The notes beneath the pieces were generated by a model. The model did not search any database, was not told where the DNA came from, and worked only from the letters and a program-made list of their open reading frames with translations. Of a DNA stretch of 64,000 nucleotides, positions 26,123 through 34,860 are shown piece after piece; positions within the stretch are counted from its first letter, which is position 1; each line of letters opens with the position of its first letter. The DNA lies in NCBI GenBank assembly GCA_005879535.1, contig VBKI01000078.1:29465-93464 (forward strand), given 5' to 3'. Source of the DNA: Deltaproteobacteria bacterium. Lineage in GTDB: Bacteria > Myxococcota > Myxococcia > Myxococcales > 40CM-4-68-19. The position numbers and the translations under genes are program-made.

Positions 26123-27292
26123 CTAGTGGGCTTCGTCGAGCTTCTTGAGTTGCTCCCGCACGACCGCCGCTGTCAGCGGCAGGTACTTGCCGTCGCGCTG
26201 CACTTCCGCCTGGCCTTCCTGGCTCAGGACGTACCGGAGGAACTCCTTCACGTTCGGTTCGAGTGCCGTCCCGGGCTTCACGCTCGTATAAAAATAGGCT
26301 TCCTGGAAGAGCGGATAGGTGCGGTTCTGCACCGTCTCCAGCGTGTGCTCGACGAACGGCCCGCCGTCGGTCGCGGCCACTGCCAGTCGCCGGATGTTCG
26401 GCCGCTCGCCGCGGTAGCGGTTGTAGGCGATGCCGTACTTGTCGCGGGCGAGCGCGTCGGTGATCTGGTCGGCCTGGATGTATCGCTTGCCGTCGGGCTG
26501 AACGATGTGCGCATAGGCGTGGATGTTCTCGTTCCACTTGTCGCTCGCCTTGAGTACCTTGTCAGCGAAGTCGGTGGCGGTGTTGTAGCGGAGGTTGAAT
26601 CCGTAGACGTGGATGGGCTTGTCGGCCCACTCGCCCTTCAGACCCAGCTGGCCCCAGGTGCGGATGTTCTTCTCCGGGCCGCGCGCCCAGTCGGGGCGGA
26701 AGTTGGTCCCCGCCCAGCCGCCGTCGCGGGCCGCGCCGAACACGCCGTCGAGCTGTTCGAGGGTGATGCCCTTGAGGGGGTTCTCGTTGTTGACGAGGAT
26801 CACCGTCGAGTTTTCCCAGCCCGCGACGTCGTACGAGCCGGTGACGGCGGTGATCTCGAGCGGGTCGAAGCCCATCACGCGCTGGTATGCGAGCAGGTCG
26901 TAGAACCCCGGCCGGTGGCCCATCGCCAGGTCGGCCTGGTTGTAATAGAGCGCAGCGAACGCCACGGCCGCCGTCGGAAGGTAGAAGGAGATGCGCAGCC
27001 CGGGCTGGAACTTCGCGAATCCGTCGCGCCAGTATTCGCCGAGCTTGCCGTCGGCCAGGTAGTTGCTGCCGTGCAGGCGGATCCAGCCGGTGAGTTGCTT
27101 CTGCGGGACGTAGTGGGGCAGGCCGCTCAAGTCGAACTTGCGGGTGTAGTGCGGCTTCTCGCCGCGCTCGGCCACCACGCCGGCGCGCTCCTTCTGCGCC
27201 GCGAGCGATTTGCGGACGTCCTCAGGGCTGGAGACCTGCGCGAGCGAGGGAACAGCGAGCAGCGACAGCGCCAACGCGATGCGAGTCAGCAT
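26123..27292 (-). CDS. PstS-like periplasmic binding protein, copy 1
   Basis: A 389-residue secreted binding protein of the PBP superfamily (PstS/TupA type). Signal peptide 1-19; an N-terminal arm with FDLSGLPHY (53-61) shared by most copies in the window; ligand-binding-lobe motifs IRLHGSNYLADG (71-82), TGSYDVAGW (151-159), NPLKGITLEQLDGVFG (171-186), RTWGQLGLKGEWADKPI (211-227), and a C-terminal FLRYVLSQEGQ (351-361) with YLPLT (370-374). The I-x-W-x-x-(L)-G and LTxxQLxxIF pattern is that of PstS. Unlike the other copies it is followed by an exporter-type ABC module. It diverges from copy 2 across 125 bp holding operator site 1. Confidence 0.88.
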   Translation of the reverse strand: MLTRIALALSLLAVPSLAQVSSPEDVRKSLAAQKERAGVVAERGEKPHYTRKFDLSGLPHYVPQKQLTGWIRLHGSNYLADGKLGEYWRDGFAKFQPGLRISFYLPTAAVAFAALYYNQADLAMGHRPGFYDLLAYQRVMGFDPLEITAVTGSYDVAGWENSTVILVNNENPLKGITLEQLDGVFGAARDGGWAGTNFRPDWARGPEKNIRTWGQLGLKGEWADKPIHVYGFNLRYNTATDFADKVLKASDKWNENIHAYAHIVQPDGKRYIQADQITDALARDKYGIAYNRYRGERPNIRRLAVAATDGGPFVEHTLETVQNRTYPLFQEAYFYTSVKPGTALEPNVKEFLRYVLSQEGQAEVQRDGKYLPLTAAVVREQLKKLDEAH

Positions 27293-27336
27293 AGGGGAAG
27301 CCTGCCCGGAGAACCTTGCGCCAACCTGAACGCGCC

Positions 27337-27376
27337 GCTGAAGCGGAATTCATCGGCTGTTCAGGCTTGGTTCAGG
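27337..27376 (+). promoter_or_regulatory. shared operator, site 1 (upstream of copies 2-4)
   Basis: CTGAA, six bases, TTCA, then further TTCA(G) repeats; the TCA cores start at 27350, 27361 and 27372, exactly 11 bp apart. It points toward the 27418 gene, ending 42 bp upstream of its ATG. Two extra CTGAA words at 27326 and 27338 (12 bp apart) could serve the divergent 27292 gene. Confidence 0.75.
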
Positions 27377-27417
27377 GGGGCGCGTAATCCTCTCGCAACT
27401 CTGAAGGAGGCGCCCAC

Positions 27418-28587
27418 ATGTCCGCATTGAAGATTGTCGTCGGCCTGCTCCTGCTCCCTGCCGTACTCCTCGCCGGAGGCGCGCCGAGCGGTAGCCAGGA
27501 CGCTCTCGCGCTGCAGAAAACCCGAGAGCGGTTCGTCCGTGAGCGCGGGGCCAAGACGTTCTATCCCGCCGACCGCTTCGATCTTTCCGGTCTGCCCGCC
27601 TACGAGTCCGAGCAACAAGTCTCCGGCACGTTGCGGATCTGGGGCAACAACTACCTCGCCGACAGCGGCCTTGCGCAGGTCTGGGAGGAGGAGTTCCGCA
27701 AAGCCCAGCCGGGCATCCAGATCGAATGGAACCTGAAGAGCGCCGCCACCGCGGTGGGCGCCTTGTGGGCGGGCGCCGCCGACATCGGCATCACCGGGCG
27801 CGGCATCCTCTGGTCGGAGCGCCTCGCGTTCCAGCGCGAGTACGACTACGACGTCACCGAGATCGTCTCCACCACGGGCTCGTACAACGTGGCCGGGTGG
27901 AGCAACGCGCTCGGCATCTTCGTCAACAAGGACAACCCCATCTCGAAGCTCACCTTCGCCCAGCTCGACGGCATCTTCGGCGCCGCCCGCGAAGGCGGCT
28001 GGGGGCCCGATTTCGAGTGGCACCGCGACGTCGCCCGCGGCCCGGAAAAGGACATCCGCACCTGGGGCCAGCTCGGCCTGACCGGCGAGTGGAAGGACAA
28101 GCCGATCAACCCCTACGGCCTGAACCTCCGCTACGAGCAGAGCCTGCGCATCGCCAACCCGATCCTGATGGGCAGCGACAAGTGGAACGAGCGCATCAAG
28201 CTGTTCGCCAACTTCACCGATGCGAACGGCAAGCTCATCACCGGCGCGCAGCAAGTGATGGAGCACCTCGACGAGGATCGCTACGGCATCGGATACGGCG
28301 GCGTGATGAACCTCACGCCGAAGACCAAGGCGGTGACCAGCGCCGTGAAGCAGGGCGGGCCGTATGTGCCGCTCACGCTGGAGACGGTGCACGACCGCAG
28401 CTATCCGCTGATCGGCGAGACCTTCTTCTACGTCAATCGCAAGCCTGGCACGCCGGTGGATCCGAAGGTGCGCGAGTTCATCCGCTACATCCTGAGCCGC
28501 CAGGGCCAGCAGGCAGTGGCGCGCGACGGCAAGTACTTACCGCTCACCGCGAACGCGCTGCGGGAGCAGCGCCGGAAGCTGGATTGA
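27418..28587 (+). CDS. PstS-like periplasmic binding protein, copy 2
   Basis: A 389-residue secreted protein with signal peptide (about 1-20), the FDLSGLPAY arm, LRIWGNNYLADSG, TGSYNVAGW, NPISKLTFAQLDGIFG, RTWGQLGLTGEWKDKPI and the C-terminal FIRYILSRQGQ and YLPLT. Closest in layout to copies 1 and 6. First gene of a three-gene operon driven from operator site 1, with ribosome site GAAGGAGG 8 bp before the ATG. Expected in the periplasm; ligand unknown, although PstS relatives bind phosphate or other oxyanions. Confidence 0.9.
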   Translation: MSALKIVVGLLLLPAVLLAGGAPSGSQDALALQKTRERFVRERGAKTFYPADRFDLSGLPAYESEQQVSGTLRIWGNNYLADSGLAQVWEEEFRKAQPGIQIEWNLKSAATAVGALWAGAADIGITGRGILWSERLAFQREYDYDVTEIVSTTGSYNVAGWSNALGIFVNKDNPISKLTFAQLDGIFGAAREGGWGPDFEWHRDVARGPEKDIRTWGQLGLTGEWKDKPINPYGLNLRYEQSLRIANPILMGSDKWNERIKLFANFTDANGKLITGAQQVMEHLDEDRYGIGYGGVMNLTPKTKAVTSAVKQGGPYVPLTLETVHDRSYPLIGETFFYVNRKPGTPVDPKVREFIRYILSRQGQQAVARDGKYLPLTANALREQRRKLD

Positions 28588-28589
28588 CC

Positions 28590-29669
28590 ATGACGGCCCT
28601 GGCCCTGCTCGGCCTGCTCGTTGCTGTGCCGACGCCGTACCAGCCGGCGAAGTACGACTTGAGCGCGCTCCCGCCGTATCGGCCGCAGCAGCAGGCGCTC
28701 GGCGTGGTGCGCATCTACGGCACGCCGCTCGAGTCCCTGGTGGGAAAGTGGGCGACAGAATTCCGCGACAGGCAGGGTCACGTCCGTCTGCAAGCGTACC
28801 TGATCAATACCTCGCAGGCGTTCGCGGGGCTCGTCACGGGGAAGGCCGACGTGGGCCTCATGGGCCACCGCACATGGCATTCGACGCTGGAAGCGTTCCA
28901 GGGCGCATTCGGGTACGCGCCCCTGGAGATCAAGTTCGCCAACGGGTCGTATGACGATCCGGAGGGCTCGACACCGGGACTGATGTTCGTGGTTCACAAG
29001 AGCAATCCGCTCGCTGGCCTCACGCTCGATCAGATCGACGGCATCTTCGGCGCCCAGCGCACCGGCGCGTGGGTGGGTACCAAATGGTCCACCGCGGCGG
29101 CACGCGGGCCGGAGAAGAACATTCGCACCTGGGGACAGCTCGGCCTGACCGGCGAGTGGGCCGACAAACCCATCCATTTGCACGGCTCCGACGTCACGCT
29201 GAGCAACTGGGCGGACCTGATCGAGCGCGAGGCCTTCCACGGCGGGCAGAAATGGAACCCGGCGCTGGTCGAGGGCCCGCGCGCGGACATCGCGCTGAAG
29301 GCGCGCGGGAAGACGCACGACCAGGAGATCGTCGAGGGCGTGCAGAACGACCCGCTCGCGATGGGCTTCACCTTCAAGCGCGTCATCAACGCGCTCGGGT
29401 CGGACGTAAAGGTGCTGCCGCTCGCAGCGACGCCGGGCGGCCCGTTCGTCGCTCCGAGCGCGCAGAGCTTCTTCGACGGGAGCTATCCGATGCGCAACGG
29501 CGCTTACCTCTATCTGAATCGCGTGCCGGGACATCCGCTGTCGGCGCGCGACAAGGAATTCGTCCGGTTCGTGCTGAGCCGCGAAGGTCAGCAGATCGTC
29601 GCCGACAGCCGCATCTTCATCCCGCTGAGCGCGGAGCAGGTCGAGACCGAGCTGAGGAAACTCGAATGA
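28590..29669 (+). CDS. PstS-like periplasmic binding protein, copy 3
   Basis: A 359-residue protein with a short signal sequence (TALALLGLLVAVPTPYQ), LSALPPYRPQQQALGVVRIYG, FANGSYDDPEG, NPLAGLTLDQIDGIFG, RTWGQLGLTGEWADKPI and FVRFVLSREGQ. It lacks the approximately 30-residue segment found before the arm in copies 1, 2 and 6. It starts 2 bp after the copy 2 stop and overlaps copy 4 by 4 bp, so the three are one mRNA. Confidence 0.88.
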   Translation: MTALALLGLLVAVPTPYQPAKYDLSALPPYRPQQQALGVVRIYGTPLESLVGKWATEFRDRQGHVRLQAYLINTSQAFAGLVTGKADVGLMGHRTWHSTLEAFQGAFGYAPLEIKFANGSYDDPEGSTPGLMFVVHKSNPLAGLTLDQIDGIFGAQRTGAWVGTKWSTAAARGPEKNIRTWGQLGLTGEWADKPIHLHGSDVTLSNWADLIEREAFHGGQKWNPALVEGPRADIALKARGKTHDQEIVEGVQNDPLAMGFTFKRVINALGSDVKVLPLAATPGGPFVAPSAQSFFDGSYPMRNGAYLYLNRVPGHPLSARDKEFVRFVLSREGQQIVADSRIFIPLSAEQVETELRKLE

Positions 29670-31711
29670 GCGCCTTCATCGCAGCCTTGCTCGTTGTGGC
29701 GGCGCTGCCCGAATACCACCCGGCGCAGCACGTGTCCGGTACGGTCCGCGTGAGCGGCAACGACCAGATGGCCGCGCTGCTCCAGCGCTGGGAGAAGGGT
29801 TTCCGCCGCTTCCATCCGGACGTCCGCTTCGAAAGCTGGCTCAAAGGGACCGCGTCGGGGATTTACGGCCTCGAGATGCGCACCGCCGATCTCGCGCTGA
29901 TGGGCCGCGCGATGAACCCGTTCGAATACTACGGGACCTACGAGCGCTCGTGGGTCTTTCCGGTCCAGGTCGAAGTCGCTACCGGCAGCTTCGCCACGCC
30001 CGACAAGTCGCCGGCGTACGCCGTCTTCGTGCATCGCGACAATCCGATCGCGAAATTGACGGTGCAGCAGCTCGACGCGATCTTCGGTGCGCAGCGCGGC
30101 GGCGGCTGGAACGGCCTGAGTTGGGACGTGACCGCCGCGCGCGGGCCGGAACTGAACGTCCGCACCTGGGGACAGCTCGGCGCGACCGGCGCCTGGGCCG
30201 ACAAACCGATCCATGTCTACGCGCCGCCGCTCGAGGGAGCGGGCGCGATCACGTACTTCCAGTCGCGCGTCATGCATGGCGCCGACCTGTGGAACGAAGA
30301 CCTGCGCGAGTACGCCGACCCCGCGCTGATGATCGCCGATCTGAGCAATGACCCTTCCGGCATCGCCTACGCGTCGCTCGATTCCGCGGCAGCCGGCGTG
30401 AAAGCGCTCCCGCTGGCGGAGACGGCCGCGGGGCCGTACGTCAACCCCACGCGCGAGACGGTGGCCGACCGCAGCTATCCGCTGTCGCGGCCGGTCTACG
30501 CCGTCTTCAACATCGATAACGAGAAGAGCGAGGCCGCCGGCGTCGATCCGAAGCTGCGCGAGCTTCTCCGCTACGTGCTCAGCAAGCAAGGTCAGGCGGA
30601 CGTGGCGCGCGCGGGCGGCTATCTGCCGCTGACCGCGGCCGCCGCGGCGGAACAGGTGAAGAAGCTCGATTCGACCTCGACGCCAAACGAGCTGCGCGTG
30701 ATCCAGAAAGCGTCGGCGATCAAGGTGCGGATGAGTATCGATGAGGACCCCATCGTCGTGCGGCTGGCCGAGAGCCTCGGGTATTTCGAGCAGGAAGGGA
30801 TCGAGCTCCAGCGCGTCGACGTCGAGAAGATCACCGGCGAGGACTACCTGATGCAGGAGCCGCTGGCGAAGGGTCGGATCGATGCGGCCTATTGCTGGTT
30901 CAACCACGCCATCTACGGTGCGCGGCACGGGTTTCCGGTGCAGGCGGTGATGCTCTTCAACGACGCGCCGGGCATGAAGGTGCTGGTCGCGGATCGGGCA
31001 AAGGGTTGGGTCGCCAGCGCTGCCGATTTCACCGGCAGGAACGTCGCGGCGGGCGCGGGCTACGGGATGAAGAGCGTGCTCACCCGTTATCTGGCGAGGA
31101 AGTCCGGCGCGGGCGCGTACGCGTCGGTGATGATGGGGAAGGCCGGCCGGGAGGAGGCGGTCGTCAAGGGACTGAAGGAAGGCACCGTCGACGTGATGAC
31201 CTTCCAGGAGCCGATCACCTCGGCGCTGCTCGCCACCGGGCTCGCGAGCACGCTGTACGACCTGGACAGCGGCGAATCGACCGCGAGGGCGCTCGGTGCG
31301 CGGTTTCCCGCGCAGGCGCTGTTGATGTCACCGCAGACCATCGCGAAGCGGCCGGAGATGGCGCAGCGGCTGGTGAACGCGCTGGTGCGGGCGATGCGAT
31401 TCGTCAATTCGCACTCGGCGGAGGAGATCGCAGCCCGGCTGCCGGCGGATTACTTTGCCGCGAAGGATCGGCGAGCCGAGCTGGAGCTGATCCGCGCCGC
31501 GCTGCCGACGTATACCCGCGGCGATTATTCGATCTCTCCCGAGGAGGCGCAGCTGGCGGTGGACGTCAATCTCTCAGCCGTTTTCGACGAAAGCGACGAA
31601 GGCCGCTGGCGCGGGAGCGGCGACGTTTCGCGGGTCCGTGCCGCCGATCTCTACACCAGCCGCTTCGTCAGCCGGGCAATGAACGCGATCGCGGTCGTCA
31701 ACGCCAGGTAA
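29666..31711 (+). CDS. fused PstS-like + NMT1/SsuA-like binding protein, copy 4
   Basis: A 681-residue two-domain binding protein. Residues 1-335 are a PstS-like domain (VRVSGNDQMAALL, VATGSFATPD, NPIAKLTVQQLDAIFG, RTWGQLGATGAWADKPI, LLRYVLSKQGQ). After a linker (336-352), residues 353-681 are an ABC-type nitrate/sulfonate/taurine-like binding domain (IVVRLAESLGYFEQEGIEL, GRIDAAYCWFNHA, DFTGRNVAAGAGYG) paralogous to the separate protein at 40378-41370. No membrane segment separates the halves, so both should be periplasmic. The reading frame is continuous, so this is a true fusion. Only the first domain has an N-terminal export signal. Confidence 0.87.
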   Translation: MSAFIAALLVVAALPEYHPAQHVSGTVRVSGNDQMAALLQRWEKGFRRFHPDVRFESWLKGTASGIYGLEMRTADLALMGRAMNPFEYYGTYERSWVFPVQVEVATGSFATPDKSPAYAVFVHRDNPIAKLTVQQLDAIFGAQRGGGWNGLSWDVTAARGPELNVRTWGQLGATGAWADKPIHVYAPPLEGAGAITYFQSRVMHGADLWNEDLREYADPALMIADLSNDPSGIAYASLDSAAAGVKALPLAETAAGPYVNPTRETVADRSYPLSRPVYAVFNIDNEKSEAAGVDPKLRELLRYVLSKQGQADVARAGGYLPLTAAAAAEQVKKLDSTSTPNELRVIQKASAIKVRMSIDEDPIVVRLAESLGYFEQEGIELQRVDVEKITGEDYLMQEPLAKGRIDAAYCWFNHAIYGARHGFPVQAVMLFNDAPGMKVLVADRAKGWVASAADFTGRNVAAGAGYGMKSVLTRYLARKSGAGAYASVMMGKAGREEAVVKGLKEGTVDVMTFQEPITSALLATGLASTLYDLDSGESTARALGARFPAQALLMSPQTIAKRPEMAQRLVNALVRAMRFVNSHSAEEIAARLPADYFAAKDRRAELELIRAALPTYTRGDYSISPEEAQLAVDVNLSAVFDESDEGRWRGSGDVSRVRAADLYTSRFVSRAMNAIAVVNAR

Positions 31712-31803
31712 CGGATCGCGTCAGGCCCCGTGGAGAAGCCCGGAACGCCCTGGCGCAATCTCGGCCGCGACGCATAGAATCGGATGCCAGTGGACCAAAC
31801 GCG

Positions 31804-32445
31804 ATGCTGCTCCTTCCGCGCGTCACACCGCTTGCGACGATAGCCTCGCTGATTGTCGCGGCGCCGGTCCGCGCCGAGACGCAGGTCGCGGCATATCTCG
31901 GCGTGTCGTCAACCGCAGAGTCCGACGTCACGCTTGCCGGGCAGAGCTTTCGCGCCGTCCAGTGGGAAACGCGCTCGCTGCGAGCGCCGCCGTACTACGG
32001 TTTGCGCGCCGCGTATTTCTTCGAACGGAGCGGATGGGGACTGGCGATCGATTTCTTTCACGACAAAGCGTATGCCGCGAGCGGAAGCATGGCGCCCGCA
32101 TTGAGCCGGCTGAGCTTCTCGCACGGGCTCAACCATCTCATGATCGATCTCGACTGGCGCACCCGAGCCGGCCCGGTGCAGCCCTATGTGGCGCTCGGCG
32201 CTGGCACGCTCATCCCGCACGTCGAGGCGGAGTCGGGGACCACCGCGGTTGACGAGTACCAGTGGTTCCGTGGAGTGTCGCTCAAGGCAGCGGCCGGGTT
32301 CCAATGGCGGTTCGCCGGTCCGGCGGGCCTCTTTGTCGAGTACCGGCTCACGTTTGCACACTTACGCGTGTCCGCGCCGGGCGGGGACCTCTCGACCTCT
32401 CTCTGGACGAACCATCTCGCCGCAGGAGCGCTGCTCGCGCTGTGA
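31804..32445 (+). CDS. small outer-membrane beta-barrel protein
   Basis: A 213-residue protein with a signal peptide (about 1-24, ending VAAPVRAE) and alternating amphipathic strands (YGLRAAYFFE, WGLAIDFFHD, HLMIDLDWRTR, VQPYVALGAGTLIPHVE, GFQWRFAGPAGLFVEYRLTF), the pattern of an eight-stranded OmpA/OmpW/LpxQ-type barrel. The run AYLGVSSTAESDVTL at the N-terminus also occurs in that group. The ATG at 31804 is chosen to give the signal peptide. It lies 92 bp after copy 4 without the shared operator; membership of the regulon is open. Confidence 0.7.
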   Translation: MLLLPRVTPLATIASLIVAAPVRAETQVAAYLGVSSTAESDVTLAGQSFRAVQWETRSLRAPPYYGLRAAYFFERSGWGLAIDFFHDKAYAASGSMAPALSRLSFSHGLNHLMIDLDWRTRAGPVQPYVALGAGTLIPHVEAESGTTAVDEYQWFRGVSLKAAAGFQWRFAGPAGLFVEYRLTFAHLRVSAPGGDLSTSLWTNHLAAGALLAL

Positions 32446-32495
32446 GCATCTCGGCATGGAAATAGCGCAACGCCGCTGCTTCGCCGTCTTCTTCC

Positions 32496-33651
32496 TCACT
32501 TAGCCGCGGCACGAGTCGGCACCGTTGACCTCGTCAACTCGTCGATCGCCTTGAGCTGCGCCTTGGCCACGTCCGCAGTCAGCGGCAGGTACTTTCCGTC
32601 GCGCTGTACCGCCGCCTGTCCTTCCTGGCTGACGACGAAGCGGAGGAACTCGGCCACGCGGGGATTCATCGGCTTGCCTGGGGCTCGATCGGCATAGGCA
32701 TAGATGCGCGAATAGAGCGGATAGGAACGATCATGCAGCGTCTCCAGCGAATAGGGGACGTAGGGCCCGCCATTCTTCTCGGCGACGGCCAGGATCTTCA
32801 AGCCGCGCGCCGCTTCACCCCCCAGCTTCGCCGTGGGCGCCGCCACGTACGCGATCCCGTACCGATCGTTCGCCAGGTCATCGCCGAGGCTGCGCTCGAG
32901 CTTGCCGTCCGCCGAGACATAGTTGGCGTAGATGCGCAAATGCTCGTTCCACTTGTCGCTGCCCTTGAGGATCATGTCGGAGATTTCGGTGGCCTGGTGG
33001 TAGCGCAGCGTGAGGCCGTAGACGTGGATGGGCTTGTCCTTCCACTCGCCGGTGAGGCCGAGCTGTCCCCAGGTACGGATGTTTTCCTCCTCTCCGCGCG
33101 CCGCCTGCGGCCGCCAGCTGGTACCGTCCCATCCGCCCAGCCGCTCCGAACCGAAGATGCCGTTGCACGACGCTGCCGTAGCCGGGCTGCCAGCCGGGAA
33201 CGTCGTAAGACCCCGTAGCCACTTCGACCTCGACGGGTGAACGGTCCTTGTAACGCTCGAACATCTCCTGCTCGGCGAAGGTGACTTTGCGGCCGATGCC
33301 GACGTCGCCGTCGCCAAAAGTTAGAGAGGGCACCGCCGCCAGCGTGGTCTTCATCTGGTAATCGATGCGTGCGCCGGGCTGGTACTTGCGGAAGGCTGCT
33401 TCCCAGTACGAGCCCAGCGGACCGTCGGTGATGTAGTTGCTGCCGCGGATGCGGATGCTGCCGCTCACTTTCTGTTGCGGCTGGTAGTGCGGCAGTGCGC
33501 TGAGATCGAACTTGTTTGTGTACGAAAACTTCTTGCCGCGCGCCGTCATCATCCTGGCGCGGGCCGCCTGCATCTCCAGGCCCTCGGTGGATTCTTTCGC
33601 GGCGAGTGCCGTCGAAACCAGTAGAGCAACGCCCACGGCTGTCTTGATCAT
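32496..33651 (-). pseudogene. PstS-like binding protein, copy 5, internal deletion
   Basis: The N-terminal part (signal peptide from MIKTAVGVALLVST, then FDLSALPHYQPQQKVSGSIRIRGSN and VATGSYDVPGW) reads in one frame from the ATG at 33651. The C-terminal part (NGIFGSERLGGWDG, RTWGQLGLTGEWKDKPI, FLRFVVSQEGQ, YLPLT) reads in another. At about 33165-33200 the segment corresponding to the VNKDNPLxKLTLxQLD stretch of the other copies (roughly 20 residues) is missing. An out-of-frame deletion is simpler than a single sequencing error. Its ATG overlaps the copy 6 stop by 4 bp. Probably dead. Confidence 0.8.
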
Positions 33652-34853
33652 TGGTTCACTCCGGTGAATTGGTCGAGCTTCCTGAGTTCCTCGCGCGCCG
33701 CCTCTGCGGTGAGCGGCAGGTACTTGCCGTCGCGCTGCACCAGCTCCTGCGCTTCCCTGCTCAGGACGAAGCGGATGAACTCGCGCGTCTTCGCGTCCAT
33801 GCGCGTCCCCGGCTTGACGCTCACCCAGAGCGATTGATCGCCCCAGAGCGGGTATGAGCGGTTTTGCACGGTATCGAGGCTGTAATCGACGTACGGGCCG
33901 GCAGTCGTTCTGGCCAGCGCCAGCACCTTGATCTCTTTGGGCAGGCCCTGGTGGAAGCGCACGTAACCGATCGCCGCCGGATCCTTGCGCACCTCGTCGA
34001 CGACCTGGTCGGCTTCCAGATACGTGGTGCCGTCGGCGCGGCGATAGTTGCCATAGGCGTGCAGATCGCCGTTCCACTTGTCGCTCGCCTGCAGCACCTT
34101 GTTGGAGAACTCGATGGCAGTTGCGTAACGCAGGCTGTAACCGTGGACGTTGATGCGCTTGTCGGCCCATTCGCGAGCCAGACCGAGCTGACCCCACTTG
34201 CGGATATCCTGGTCGGGACCGCGCTTGAACTCGGGATGCCACGTGGTTCCCACCCAGCCGCCATCCCGGGCCGAGCCGAAGATGCCGTCGAGCTGCTGCA
34301 GGGTGATCTTCGCCAGCGGATTCTCCTTGTTGACGATGATCACGAAGTTGTTCTGCCAGCCCACGTAGTCGTATGAACCGGTGAAGGCGGAGAAGCCCAC
34401 CGGCTCGTAGCCCTTCAGGCGGAGATGGCCGAGCGAATCGTAGAAGCTGGGCTCGTGGTTGATGGCGACGTCCGCCAGCCCGAAGTAGAGACCGGGAATG
34501 GCAATGGCCGCCGAGGGCAGGTAGTACTCGATGTGGATTCCCGGCTGGACCTTCTCAAACGCCTCCTTCCACCAGCGCCCCAGGGGCGCGTCGCCGACGT
34601 AGTTGTTGCCGTAGACGCGCAGCTTGCCGGTGGATTTTTCCTCCGGAACGTAATGGGGCAGGCCGCTCAGGTCGAACTTCTTCGTGTAGGCAACCGCGTT
34701 GGCGCGCGTCGACATGCGCGCCTTGCGCTCCGCCGCGGACCCCGGGGGAAGCTTGCGCGATTCCTCGGTTGGCTGCGACTGGTACTGCGCCGACGCCTGC
34801 TCCGCCACGAGGACTGCGGCGCAGAGGAAGGGGATCGAATGGATGAATTTCAT
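33648..34853 (-). CDS. PstS-like periplasmic binding protein, copy 6
   Basis: A 401-residue secreted protein: signal peptide 1-22 (ending QASA), a pre-arm of about 35 residues, FDLSGLPHYVPEEKSTG, LRVYGNNYVGDAPLG, FTGSYDYVGW, NPLAKITLQQLDGIFG, RKWGQLGLAREWADKRI and FIRFVLSREAQ. The usual TWGQLG is KWGQLG and the DKPI is DKRI. Coupled to copy 5 downstream (4-bp overlap) and 7 bp after copy 7. Confidence 0.88.
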   Translation of the reverse strand: MKFIHSIPFLCAAVLVAEQASAQYQSQPTEESRKLPPGSAAERKARMSTRANAVAYTKKFDLSGLPHYVPEEKSTGKLRVYGNNYVGDAPLGRWWKEAFEKVQPGIHIEYYLPSAAIAIPGLYFGLADVAINHEPSFYDSLGHLRLKGYEPVGFSAFTGSYDYVGWQNNFVIIVNKENPLAKITLQQLDGIFGSARDGGWVGTTWHPEFKRGPDQDIRKWGQLGLAREWADKRINVHGYSLRYATAIEFSNKVLQASDKWNGDLHAYGNYRRADGTTYLEADQVVDEVRKDPAAIGYVRFHQGLPKEIKVLALARTTAGPYVDYSLDTVQNRSYPLWGDQSLWVSVKPGTRMDAKTREFIRFVLSREAQELVQRDGKYLPLTAEAAREELRKLDQFTGVNQ

Positions 34854-34860
34854 GCTCGCC

